Part shown: positions 46,703 to 54,264 of the stretch, piece after piece
Position numbering within the stretch: the stretch's first letter is position 1
How the letters are laid out: the number at the start of each line of letters is the position of its first letter
The notes under the pieces: model-generated
Seen by the model: only the letters and a program-made list of their open reading frames with translations
Databases searched by the model: none
Told to the model about the DNA's origin: nothing
Made by a program: the position numbers and the translations under genes
DNA from: Winogradskyella sp.
GTDB lineage: Bacteria; Bacteroidota; Bacteroidia; Flavobacteriales; Flavobacteriaceae
DNA length: 64,000 bases
Reading direction: 5' to 3'
Assembly (NCBI GenBank): GCA_028383925.1
Contig: JAOEWO010000006.1
Location: 1-64,000, forward strand

Positions 46703-46747
46703 TCGAGCGCAGTCGAGACCTCATTAAAACCTCTCGACTGCGCTCGA
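46703..46747. repeat. Perfect 16-bp inverted repeat TCGAGCGCAGTCGAGA
   Basis: TCGAGCGCAGTCGAGA at 46703-46718 and its exact reverse complement at 46732-46747 with a 13-base loop. GC content is far above the surroundings. A half copy lies at 22949-22970. It sits between the CMD-like gene and arsS, where it could lower read-through or protect the mRNA end. Confidence 0.75.
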
Positions 46748-46775
46748 GGAGACCTGTAATGTAAATATTGTAAAA

Positions 46776-47111
46776 TTACCCGTCTAACTTATTAACCTTA
46801 TTCATCATTTGTACACCATGTACTAAAGTAGCACCACTTTTTATGGCAGCACCAACATGTATGGCTTCCATCATTTCTTCTTTAGTAACACCACGTTGTA
46901 GTGTGTCTTTTGTGTAAGCATCGATGCAATAAGGACACTGTTCTGTATGTGCTACAGCTAAAGCAATTAACGATTTTTCGCGAGCAGTTAAGGCGCCTTC
47001 TTCAAATACTTTTCCGTAATAATCAAAGAATTTAGTGCCAAGTTCTTCACTCCATTCTGTGATTTTTCCGAATTTTCTGAGGTCGGCTGCGTCGTAATAA
47101 GTTTTAGACAT
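46776..47111 (-). CDS. Arsenosugar-associated peroxidase-like protein (carboxymuconolactone decarboxylase/AhpD family)
   Basis: A 111-aa helical protein with the AhpD redox motif in HTEQCPYCIDAYTKD near 51 (CxxC). It is followed by GATLVHGVQMMNKVNKLDG at the C-terminus. Family members use the cysteine pair in peroxidase or thiol exchange. Small relatives are recurrent partners of arsS. It is the first gene of the minus-strand locus. The promoter should lie in the gap above 47111. Confidence 0.9.
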   Translation of the reverse strand: MSKTYYDAADLRKFGKITEWSEELGTKFFDYYGKVFEEGALTAREKSLIALAVAHTEQCPYCIDAYTKDTLQRGVTKEEMMEAIHVGAAIKSGATLVHGVQMMNKVNKLDG

Positions 47112-47791
47112 AATGTTATAAAATGTATATAAAAATTAGTTTGTCGAAGATAGAACTTAAAGATTACAGAAAAAAATACAAAAAACGATAAAAACTAAAA
47201 AACGCGATGCGTTAGAATTGTGTTTTTTGTGGCGGTGCTTTTAGTACGTTTTATTGTTTTTTGTGTGGGCTTGTGTAAATAAATGGAAATTAGTAGTGTA
47301 TTAACGCAGCTTTTAATGCAAATATAAAATATGGGCGGTGTATTGGTATTTTATAAAGTTGTTAAAACGGAGGTTGCTATAGTTGTCATTTCTTCCAAGT
47401 CCTACCATATCTGTAATTAGAGCTGTCTTTTGAATGTAACTAGACAAGAATTTGTTGATATATTAAATAAGGGATCAAATTTTAATTTAACCGTCAACGG
47501 TCTATGGTAAACACACTAAACAGTTTGTCTATTACTGATGAGGATACCGAATATTAACCCGAAGTGACCTCTCTAAGGTATTAAGTGTAACGATTCAAAC
47601 AATTATAACTAAAGAAGAAAAGCTGTTTTAAATCTATTATAAATAACTGGTAGGTTGTTATATAGAAAAGAGGATGCTTATAACAACTCACTATTGATTG
47701 AATGCGTTTTTAACTAGATTTGGTTTTTGTTAGGTTATTTAGAACATAATAAAACTTTAATTTTCAAACGACCTAAAGCAACCAAAAAAGA
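47112..47791. other. 680-bp gene-free region between the arsenosugar locus and the AraC regulator
   Basis: AT-rich and without a credible ORF. It holds a small pseudogene relic at 47386-47446 (listed separately) and presumably the promoter of the arsenosugar genes at its left end. No hairpin terminator was obvious. Confidence 0.5.
47386..47446 (-). pseudogene. Relic of the zinc-ribbon small-protein gene (C-terminal part)
   Basis: On the minus strand the frame ends KDSSNYRYGRTWKK-stop, close to KDNPDYRYGGTWKK-stop of the intact gene at 53624-53791. A core of 33 bp (ATTTCTTCCAAG...CTGTAAT) differs at only about three positions. Upstream, CL of the second CxxC-like region is out of frame, and the N-terminal half cannot be recognised. 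This is a truncated duplicate. Confidence 0.6.
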
Positions 47792-48889
47792 TTACATTTT
47801 AAATTTTAATACGTTGTTCATTTCTTGTGGACTTTTCCCTGTAAATTTTTTAAAGTTATTATAGAATGTTTTTTTTGATTTAAAGTGAGAATCACTAATT
47901 AAAGAACTTATAGTTTTATTTTGAAGGTAACCATCTTCAAGCAACTTTAAAATATGTATTACTTTACAATAATTGAAAAAATCACTTTTACTGTACACGC
48001 AATAATATTTAAAGATATAGTTTAAATGATACGCATTAATATTAACTCCTTCAGAAATAGATTTAAAGTCTAATGGTATATTATCGCGAAAATCGTAACT
48101 TTCTATAAAACGTTCAATTTTATTAATAATGTCTACAGAGTTTGGAGCAATTTTGTCATGTATTTTGTAATCGTATGCTTGTATTTTCTTTAAAGCGGTT
48201 AAATTCCAAGTGATTTTATTAGATAACTCTTCGGTACGTACAATTTTTTTCAATGTTTTAATACCAAAAAATATTTCTGGATTTACAAATAGGTAGGTCA
48301 AAGAAATCAACCAGATTATAGCACTAAAATTATAATATTTTAAATGTACATCGGATATGTTTTCTGAATATTTTAAAAGAAAAAAATTACTAATTATGTA
48401 AACTAAAAAAACTTGAAAAAACATGATATATAACCAATCTCTTTCTGATTTTAGCATGGTGTTCTTTTTAATAAATGTTATTTTTTGTAGAATAAATAAC
48501 ATGTAGATTGTAGAGAAAATAAAAAATATAATAAATTTTAACTTCCCATCAATTTCGAACAATAAATTTATCAGAATAAAGAAAGACGCCAATACAAAGT
48601 GATTTAAATTTTCTTTTTGGCTAATTCTATACTTTAAATAATCCTTTGTAAAAAGATAAAATAAAGGTGCATATAAATAGGCAACAAAAGAGTAGTTCAG
48701 TTTGTTTTCAATATTTTCAATATATAAAGTTGAAAAGGTAAAAAATAATCTTTGAGCTGTTAATCCTAATAAAATTAGTATAAAATAATAATTGATAGGT
48801 TCTTTATTTTTCTTTGAAGATTTAATAGTTATAATCATAGCAACAGAACCTAAGAATGCTACTAAAAAATTTAAAATTACAAAAATCAT
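47792..48889 (-). CDS. Membrane-anchored AraC-family transcriptional regulator
   Basis: A 365-aa protein. Residues 1-215 hold about seven hydrophobic segments. Residues 250-365 are an AraC-type double helix-turn-helix: ISEGVNINAYHLNYIFK near 275 and LISDSHFKSKKTFYNNFKKF with TGKSPQEM near 330-358. This layout (7TM sensor plus AraC domain) is common in flavobacteria. It is divergent from the T9SS protein at 49010, with 120 bp between, so it may control that surface-protein set. Confidence 0.87.
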   Translation of the reverse strand: MIFVILNFLVAFLGSVAMIITIKSSKKNKEPINYYFILILLGLTAQRLFFTFSTLYIENIENKLNYSFVAYLYAPLFYLFTKDYLKYRISQKENLNHFVLASFFILINLLFEIDGKLKFIIFFIFSTIYMLFILQKITFIKKNTMLKSERDWLYIMFFQVFLVYIISNFFLLKYSENISDVHLKYYNFSAIIWLISLTYLFVNPEIFFGIKTLKKIVRTEELSNKITWNLTALKKIQAYDYKIHDKIAPNSVDIINKIERFIESYDFRDNIPLDFKSISEGVNINAYHLNYIFKYYCVYSKSDFFNYCKVIHILKLLEDGYLQNKTISSLISDSHFKSKKTFYNNFKKFTGKSPQEMNNVLKFKM

Positions 48890-49009
48890 AGTGTCAAAAG
48901 TAACAAATATTATGTCAGATCATCAAAATAAGTAAGAATAGAAAAGTATCTTGTTTTTTTAACCAAAATTATTTTGCAAGATTTGTTTTTATTAATCTAA
49001 ATAAAGTAT

Positions 49010-50572
49010 ATGAAAAAGATACATTTAGTTGTATTGTTATTAATGTCTTATGTCTCAATAGCACAAGATTTAACGGTAATAAGTGGTGGAAGTATTACAA
49101 TACACAAAGATAATTATGTTTTTGTTGGAGGTGATTTTACCAACACAGCAGGCACCGTAACTTTAAATTCAGCTTCTGATCAATATTCGTCTTTGATTAT
49201 AAACGGTACAGCCACAGGAGATGTTAATTATAAGCGTTATATAAATGCTTATACCGATAATGGTATTAGCGATGATAATGACCTTGTATCTGCACCTGTA
49301 TCGGGGCAGACTTTTGGGGCTTTTAGCAGCAATAGTGAAAATGCTAATCTTTTAGCTTCAGAGACACTGCGTGCATTTGCACCCTTTGATAAATCAGTTG
49401 GTGCTTATGTAAATTATAATACCTCTACAAATGCCAATACCGTTATAGCAGCAGGTACAGGCTACCGAGCAGCAACCAGCGATGGTGGTACGCTAACTTT
49501 TACGGGTAGTGTAGAAACAAGTACCGTAGCAATTAATATCCAAGATTCAGGACCCTTTTACGCAGATTGGAACCTTATTGGTAATCCTTACCCGTCTTAT
49601 GTAAATTTAGCGGCTTTTTTAAATCACGAAGTATCAAGTGGAGTTACCAATTTAGATATTTTAGAAAGTGCCTCAGGTATTTACGGTTATGATGGTGATG
49701 TATCAGACGGTTGGGATATCATTACCCTTGCCAACGTAGGCTCAAGACTATTGGCGCCAGGTCAAGGCTTCTTTGTTGCGGCAGATGCTGCAGACGTAAG
49801 TACTTATGATTTGGAGTTTACACCAGCGATGCGCACCACCTCAAGTGATGACGATTTTATAGCAGGGCGAAGTTCGGATAACGACCTAACCTTTTTTAAT
49901 CTTAATCTTAGTACGTCTAATAAGAGCTACAATACGGAGTTTTATTTTAATGCTAATGCTACATCGGGTCTTGATGCGGGCTATGACGCTGTTGTATGGG
50001 GTGCAGATACCTCAGGGTTTGTAATTTATTCTCATTTGGTAGAGAACAATACAGGTGCACCTATAGCATTGCAGGCCTTGGGCAATGATGATTTATCAGC
50101 TATAAGCATTCCATTAGGTGTTAATGCCAATGCAGGCGAACAGCTCACTTTTAGTATCACGGAGTTTAATTTACCAAGTAGCAGCACCGTATATTTAGAA
50201 GATAGCTTTAAAAATACCACCACCTTATTAAATAGTAGTGCTTACGTATTAACACCTGTAGTTAATCTAAGCGGAACCGGCCGTTTTTACCTCAGATTTA
50301 CAAACCATGCGCTTAGTACTACAGAAAATACATTAAGTAGTCTTAATATATTTAATGAAAGTGCTAATAAACGCGTGGTTATAAATGGTGTGCTGCAGCA
50401 ATCTACAACAGCTAGAATATATGATTTACAAGGGCGTGAGGTGGGCTCACAAGATTTAGATAGCAATAAGACATCGCAGTATATGGATGTAGGTTATTTA
50501 AGTACCGGTGTTTATGTAGTAAGCTTAACTAATGACCAGCAATCAATTTCAAAGAAAATCATTATACACTAA
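49010..50572 (+). CDS. Secreted protein with T9SS type A sorting domain
   Basis: A 520-aa protein with signal peptide (MKKIHLVVLLLMSYVSIAQ), a long beta-rich middle with Ser/Thr/Asn/Ala-rich sequence, and a C-terminal T9SS sorting domain. The tail is recognisable from LNIFNESANKRVVINGV near 440, ARIYDLQGREVGSQDL near 466 and YLSTGVYVVSLTNDQQSISKKIIIH at the very end. No catalytic motif was seen. It is first in a plus-strand set that includes a small secreted peptide and two lectin-like proteins. Confidence 0.9.
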   Translation: MKKIHLVVLLLMSYVSIAQDLTVISGGSITIHKDNYVFVGGDFTNTAGTVTLNSASDQYSSLIINGTATGDVNYKRYINAYTDNGISDDNDLVSAPVSGQTFGAFSSNSENANLLASETLRAFAPFDKSVGAYVNYNTSTNANTVIAAGTGYRAATSDGGTLTFTGSVETSTVAINIQDSGPFYADWNLIGNPYPSYVNLAAFLNHEVSSGVTNLDILESASGIYGYDGDVSDGWDIITLANVGSRLLAPGQGFFVAADAADVSTYDLEFTPAMRTTSSDDDFIAGRSSDNDLTFFNLNLSTSNKSYNTEFYFNANATSGLDAGYDAVVWGADTSGFVIYSHLVENNTGAPIALQALGNDDLSAISIPLGVNANAGEQLTFSITEFNLPSSSTVYLEDSFKNTTTLLNSSAYVLTPVVNLSGTGRFYLRFTNHALSTTENTLSSLNIFNESANKRVVINGVLQQSTTARIYDLQGREVGSQDLDSNKTSQYMDVGYLSTGVYVVSLTNDQQSISKKIIIH

Positions 50573-50589
50573 TTTTTAGAATAATAAAT

Positions 50590-50754
50590 ATGTTACCTAT
50601 AAAGCAAAATAAAGACCAAATAACAAGAAAGGCTGCTATTAAGAAAATGGGCAAATATGCGGCACTTACAGCTATAGGCACCTTCATTATATTAAATCCT
50701 CAAAAAGCCCAGGCAACATCACCACCCGATGCTGGTGGCAACCCAATAGGATAA
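50590..50754 (+). CDS. 54-aa exported small protein of unknown function
   Basis: ATG at 50590 opens 54 codons. The first 20 residues are basic (MLPIKQNKDQITRKAAIKKM). A hydrophobic stretch (YAALTAIGTFIILNP) and an Ala-x-Ala site (KAQA) follow, then a short tail TSPPDAGGNPIG. It looks like a signal peptide with a 12-residue mature part, or a membrane-tethered peptide. It starts 17 bp after the T9SS protein and ends 44 bp before the FISUMP gene, so it is probably co-transcribed. No family assigned. Confidence 0.6.
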   Translation: MLPIKQNKDQITRKAAIKKMGKYAALTAIGTFIILNPQKAQATSPPDAGGNPIG

Positions 50755-50798
50755 AATATAGACAAAAAATCCCAAGAAATAAGAAAACCAATAAACCA

Positions 50799-51755
50799 AT
50801 GAAACAAATTTTTACACTTTTAGCTGCCGTATTATTAACAGCAAGCACGTATGCCCAAGTGGGTGTAGGTACAACAACACCAGACAACTCAGCAGCATTA
50901 GATATTACCTCTACTACAAAAGGGTTATTAATACCAAGAATGACAGCAGACCAGCGTGATGCGATTTCATCTCCTGCAACAGGCTTGATGATTTACCAAA
51001 CAGATGGTACAGCAGGTTTTTATTTTTATGATGGTACAGTATGGACAAACCTTCTATCATCATCTTCTGCAGGTGTAGATTCTGGTTCAGTAAATGACAT
51101 TGATGGCAACAGCTATGATTTCATCACCTATGGCAACCAAGCTTGGACAATAGAAAACGCTGAGATGGAAACCTACACAGACGGTACTTCTATACCTCAA
51201 GTGACAGACGCCACAGAGTGGGAAAACCTTACCACAGGTGCGTGGAGTTACTTTGATAATGACTCTACAAAAGGGAAACTATACAATTGGTATGCGGTAA
51301 TGGGCATCCATGATGCTGCCTCACTAACAGATGTAGCCCTTAGAAAAGAATTTGCACCCGAAGGTTGGCACGTGCCAAGTTATGTCGAGTGGATCACTTT
51401 AGAAGTGTATCTAATTAACAGCGGTTACAATTATGACGGCACAAGCTCACAAGACAAAATAGCCAAAGCGATGGCATCCACAACAGGATGGACTGTCAAC
51501 ACTACAATTGAAGGAGCCGTAGCCAATGATCTAAGCTTAAACAACAGCAGCGGCTTCAACGCATTTCCTGTGGGTACCCGTGGCGGCAATGGTTCGTTTT
51601 ATGTCGAAGGCAACTTTGGAGGCTTCAGGAGTTCAACGGAGTCTAATGACAACAGTTCATGGATGCTTTATTTTAGCGGCTATGACAGTAGTCTAGTCAG
51701 CCAAGAATTTGCCGATAAGCTAGATGGCTATTCTGTTCGTTTTGTTAGGGATTAA
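50799..51755 (+). CDS. FISUMP-domain surface protein (C-type-lectin-like tail)
   Basis: A 318-aa secreted protein (MKQIFTLLAAVLLTASTYAQ). Residues 20-90 are a repeat-type adhesin start (VGVGTTTPDNSAALDITS then GLLIPRMT). Residues 97-318 are a FISUMP domain: GNQAWTIENAEMETY near 114, LYNWYAV near 163, APEGWHVPSYVEW near 187, and GGFRSSTESNDNSSW with the closing SVRFVRD. FISUMP proteins have a formylglycine-enzyme/C-type-lectin fold and are known targets of diversity-generating retroelements. The last third uses many C-ending codons, unlike the rest. It shares its N-terminus with the next gene. Confidence 0.88.
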   Translation: MKQIFTLLAAVLLTASTYAQVGVGTTTPDNSAALDITSTTKGLLIPRMTADQRDAISSPATGLMIYQTDGTAGFYFYDGTVWTNLLSSSSAGVDSGSVNDIDGNSYDFITYGNQAWTIENAEMETYTDGTSIPQVTDATEWENLTTGAWSYFDNDSTKGKLYNWYAVMGIHDAASLTDVALRKEFAPEGWHVPSYVEWITLEVYLINSGYNYDGTSSQDKIAKAMASTTGWTVNTTIEGAVANDLSLNNSSGFNAFPVGTRGGNGSFYVEGNFGGFRSSTESNDNSSWMLYFSGYDSSLVSQEFADKLDGYSVRFVRD

Positions 51756-51888
51756 AAATATTGACTCTTGGCTTTTTAAGGGCCTGGCCTTGTTCATCCC
51801 CGGCTTTTGCATCAGCGCCTTAAAACGCGTAAAAATTAAAACCATATTTCTACTTTTTATAAAATCCTAAAGAAATAAAAAAACACCA

Positions 51889-52962
51889 ATGAAACAAATT
51901 TTTACACTTATAGCGGTACTAGTATTAACTGCAACAACCTATGCCCAAGTGGGTATTGGCACAACAATACCAGACGCTTCTGCGGCATTAGATATTGCTT
52001 CTACCACAAAAGGGTTATTAATACCAAGAATGACCAATGCACAGCGTAAAGCTATTTCTAATCCAGCCGCAGGGTTACAGGTCTTTGTCACAGATTTTGA
52101 TGGAGGGACATTTTTATTTTATAATGGTACAGGTTGGAAAGAACTATTATTAACTGAGGCACGTGATACTCCAGACGCTCCCACAATAGGAACTGCCGTT
52201 CCCTTTAACCAACAAGCCACAGTTTCATTTACAGCCCCATCAAGCAATGGAGGTTCAGCGATTACTTCCTACACAGCTACCTCAAGCCCAGGTGGTATTA
52301 CAGGAACAATTAGTCAAGCAGGAAGTGGAAGTATTACAGTAACAGGTTTAACCAATGGTGTCGCTTATACGTTTACGGTTACCGCTACCAATGCCATTGG
52401 AACAAGTTTGGTAAGTGCAGTATCAAATTCAGTAGTACCTGTAGGACTACTAGAAGTTGGTGATTTTTACGGTGGCGGCGTTATTTTTTACTTATTTGAA
52501 GCTGGAGATACTGGTTATGTTACAGGTGAAATACACGGTTTAATTGCAGCAGTAGAAAACCAGAGTTCTGGTATACAATGGTATAATGGTAGTTATGTTA
52601 CAACAGGGGCAACAGGGACAGTTATAGGTACAGGAAGCGCCAATACAGATGCTATTATAGCTATACAAGGCGCAACAGAAACTAATTACGCAGCAGGTTT
52701 GGCAAAAGCCTACACTGGAGGTGGTTTTAACGATTGGTTTTTACCGAGTAAAGATGAGTTGAATGAAATGTATCTAAATAGAGTAGCTATAAACACTACA
52801 GCATCAGCAAATGGTGGTAGTAATTTTGCTGGTAATTTCTATTGGAGTTCTACGGAGTACGATGTCGGTAAAGCGTGGGTACAGGTTTTCGACACTGGTA
52901 TTCAGGCCATCGGCACTAAGTTCTTCACAAACAATAGCGTGCGTGCAGTTCGAGCTTTTTAG
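51889..52962 (+). CDS. Surface protein with fibronectin III and DUF1566 (lectin-like) domains, probable DGR target
   Basis: A 357-aa secreted protein. Residues 1-88 nearly repeat the N-terminus of the preceding gene. Residues 92-185 are a fibronectin type III domain ([35 protein letters not shown]). Residues 188-357 are DUF1566: [14 protein letters not shown] near 190, [15 protein letters not shown] near 282, [13 protein letters not shown] near 318 and the end [13 protein letters not shown]1566 is a recurrent variable domain of diversity-generating retroelements. The 3' end has the expected codon pattern (see 52840-52962). It is followed by the tandem repeat and an Avd-like relic. Confidence 0.87.
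   Translation: MKQIFTLIAVLVLTATTYAQVGIGTTIPDASAALDIASTTKGLLIPRMTNAQRKAISNPAAGLQVFVTDFDGGTFLFYNGTGWKELLLTEARDTPDAPTIGTAVPFNQQATVSFTAPSSNGGSAITSYTATSSPGGITGTISQAGSGSITVTGLTNGVAYTFTVTATNAIGTSLVSAVSNSVVPVGLLEVGDFYGGGVIFYLFEAGDTGYVTGEIHGLIAAVENQSSGIQWYNGSYVTTGATGTVIGTGSANTDAIIAIQGATETNYAAGLAKAYTGGGFNDWFLPSKDELNEMYLNRVAINTTASANGGSNFAGNFYWSSTEYDVGKAWVQVFDTGIQAIGTKFFTNNSVRAVRAF
52840..52962 (+). other. Putative variable region (VR) of a diversity-generating retroelement
   Basis: Between TATTGGAGTTCTACGGAGTA and the GC-rich end (GTGCGTGCAGTTCGAGCT), most codons have the form NNC or NNT: GTC, GGT, GTT, GAC, ACT, ATT, GCC, ATC, GGC, TTC. This is what adenine mutagenesis of AAC/AAT template codons gives. 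C-ending codons are rare elsewhere in this AT-rich window. No template repeat was found here, so the reading depends on domain type and context. Confidence 0.5.
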
Positions 52963-52981
52963 TTATTTAATTATTTATCAC

Positions 52982-53251
52982 TTTAGCGAAGCGATCTCAC
53001 GAACACCTATTAAGGAAATAAGAAAGGGTGCGTAATTTAGCGAAGCGTTCTCACGCACACCTATTAAGAAAATAAGAAAGGGTGCGTAATTTAGCGAAGC
53101 GGTCTCACGAACACCTATTAAGGAAATAAGAAAGGGTGCGTAATTTAGCGAAGCGTTCTCACGCACACCTATTAAGAAAATAAGAAAGGGTGCGTAATTT
53201 AGCGAAGCGGTCTCACGAACATCTATTAAGAAAATAAGAATGGGTGAGTAA
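52982..53251. repeat. Tandem repeat, five copies of a 54-bp unit
   Basis: Units begin TTTAGCGAAGCG at 52982, 53036, 53090, 53144 and 53198. Units 2 and 4 share GTTCTCACGCACACC and AAGAAAA. Units 3 and 5 share GGTCTCACGAACA, and unit 1 is close to them, so the array probably grew by duplication of a 108-bp dimer. The unit length is a multiple of three and leaves an open frame on the minus strand, but this encodes only an 18-residue repetition and is not a credible gene. Confidence 0.9.
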
Positions 53252-53294
53252 TTTAATTAGTACCGCGTAAGCGGACGATTTTTATTTTTTAAAA

Positions 53295-53530
53295 ATGGCA
53301 TTACACACAGAGCTTCCTGTATATAAGGATACGTATAAATTGGTATTAGAAATTTTTGTAAGTACCAAAAATTTCCACAAAGAAACAAGTATAGTTTGGG
53401 TAGAGATATGGAGGGCTATGTATTGGTGTTCTCAAAAAAACAAGCTGCATCTGCACCTCTAAGTCTTTAGAGGTAATAAAAAGCAATTACAAGTGCAAAA
53501 AAAGCTAGAAACATAAAAAAAAAGACGCTA
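53295..53530 (+). pseudogene. Broken Avd-like (four-helix-bundle) DGR accessory gene
   Basis: ATG at 53295 starts MALHTELPVYKDTYKLVLEI and FVSTKNFHKE, the typical beginning of DGR-associated Avd / four-helix-bundle proteins of Bacteroidota. After codon 30 the frame is lost by one base. Adding one base at 53384 restores EYKYSLGRDM. Further on, fragments VLVFS...AASAPL, then LEVIK and QLQVQKKLE in changing frames resemble later Avd helices. An ordinary Avd has about 110-130 residues. The end of the relic is approximate. No reverse transcriptase follows. Confidence 0.6.
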
Positions 53531-53623
53531 CAGTTGGAATGCTTCTTTTTTAATACTGTGCTTATGGCGTTTTAATGGTGCAATAAATACTATAAAAAGT
53601 GTATTGTGGTAGGTATTTAGTTT

Positions 53624-53791
53624 TTATTTCTTCCAAGTTCCACCATATCTGTAATCAGGATTATCCTTTTTAACGTCTATAAGGCACTCTTTACAAACAA
53701 ACACCCATGCTTTTGGTTTTTTATATTGTACGCGGTACATGGTAGAAAAATCTACGTTACAAACTTTACAGTGTTTAATGCGTTGTTTCAT
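53624..53791 (-). CDS. 55-aa zinc-ribbon-like small protein
   Basis: Minus-strand ORF of 55 codons starting MKQRIKHCKVCNVDFSTMYR and ending YRYGGTWKK. Two CxxC pairs (CKVC near 8, CKEC near 36) suggest one structural zinc. Aromatic and basic residues (YKKPKAWVFV) lie between the pairs. It looks like a conserved flavobacterial micro-protein. A truncated relative lies at 47386-47446. It could bind nucleic acid or be a subunit of a larger complex, but there is no evidence for either. Confidence 0.7.
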   Translation of the reverse strand: MKQRIKHCKVCNVDFSTMYRVQYKKPKAWVFVCKECLIDVKKDNPDYRYGGTWKK

Positions 53792-53835
53792 ATTGGGCTT
53801 AATTATAAATAAAGTAAGCTATGTAAACTAATATA

Positions 53836-53987
53836 AACCCGTTGTGCATTTTGGTATAAAAAAACATCAAAATGTCTAAAATTTTCGCTTTTTTTCTCAA
53901 TCCTAAAGGATGAATCGAAAATTTCATCGATATTAACTTTAGGGTTAGGGCAAAATTGATGAAATTAATAAAAATGCACAACGGGTT
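53836..53987. mobile_element. MITE-like element with 17-bp perfect inverted ends and AATATA target duplication
   Basis: AACCCGTTGTGCATTTT at 53836-53852 is repeated exactly in inverted form at 53971-53987. AATATA directly flanks both ends (53830-53835 and 53988-53993), as expected for a target-site duplication. The 118-bp interior has no ORF but a secondary hairpin (AAATTTTCG/CGAAAATTT). This is the structure of a miniature inverted-repeat transposable element mobilised by a transposase elsewhere. The parent IS family is not assigned. Confidence 0.75.
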
Positions 53988-54052
53988 AATATAATTAATG
54001 TTTAATAAGCTTTTTATGCTTTTTGAGTAACCGTTAGGTAGGTCTAAAAACC

Positions 54053-54083
54053 AAAAAACCCGTTTCAGTTGAAACGGGTTTTT
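54053..54083 (-). terminator. Intrinsic terminator downstream of tRNA-Phe
   Basis: AAACCCGTTTCA and TGAAACGGGTTT pair nearly perfectly around the central bases, with T runs on both sides. It lies directly after the tRNA 3' end on the minus strand. Confidence 0.8.
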
Positions 54084-54085
54084 AG

Positions 54086-54161
54086 TGGTGGTGCCTCCAG
54101 GAATCGAACCAGGGACACAAGGATTTTCAGTCCTTTGCTCTACCAACTGAGCTAAGGCACC
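54086..54161 (-). tRNA. tRNA-Phe (GAA anticodon)
   Basis: The minus strand from 54161 reads GGTGCCTTAGCTCAGTTGGT, then AGAGCAAAGGACTGAAAATCC with the GAA anticodon, and ends TGGTTCGATTCCTGGAGGCACC-A-CCA. The acceptor stem GGTGCCT/AGGCACC, D-loop, TTCGA T-loop and an encoded CCA are all present, 76 nt in total. Confidence 0.97.
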
Positions 54162-54238
54162 AATTGCTTATTTAAGCGGTTGCAAATATATATGCAATTT
54201 TATTATTCACAAAAGGAAACTTGTAAAATTTGATTTTA

Positions 54239-54246
54239 TAAATTTG
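54239..54246 (+). promoter_or_regulatory. Candidate -7 element (TAAATTTG) for coaX operon
   Basis: TAAATTTG fits TAnnTTTG, 18 bp before the coaX ATG. CTTG about 16 bp further upstream could serve as the -33 box. Confidence 0.45.
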
Positions 54247-54264
54247 TATTTATAACTTTAGCTT

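Noticed and set aside
52978-53166. A 62-codon minus-strand ORF inside the tandem repeat (repeated SLNYAPFL)
   Set aside because: It arises because the 54-bp unit is a multiple of three. It has no signal, family or flank support.
52982-53251. The 54-bp repeats as a CRISPR array
   Set aside because: The copies are directly adjacent with no unique spacers, and no cas genes are near.
53799-54146. A 115-codon minus-strand ORF starting in the tRNA
   Set aside because: Its first codons are the tRNA-Phe sequence and the rest crosses the terminator and the MITE-like element.
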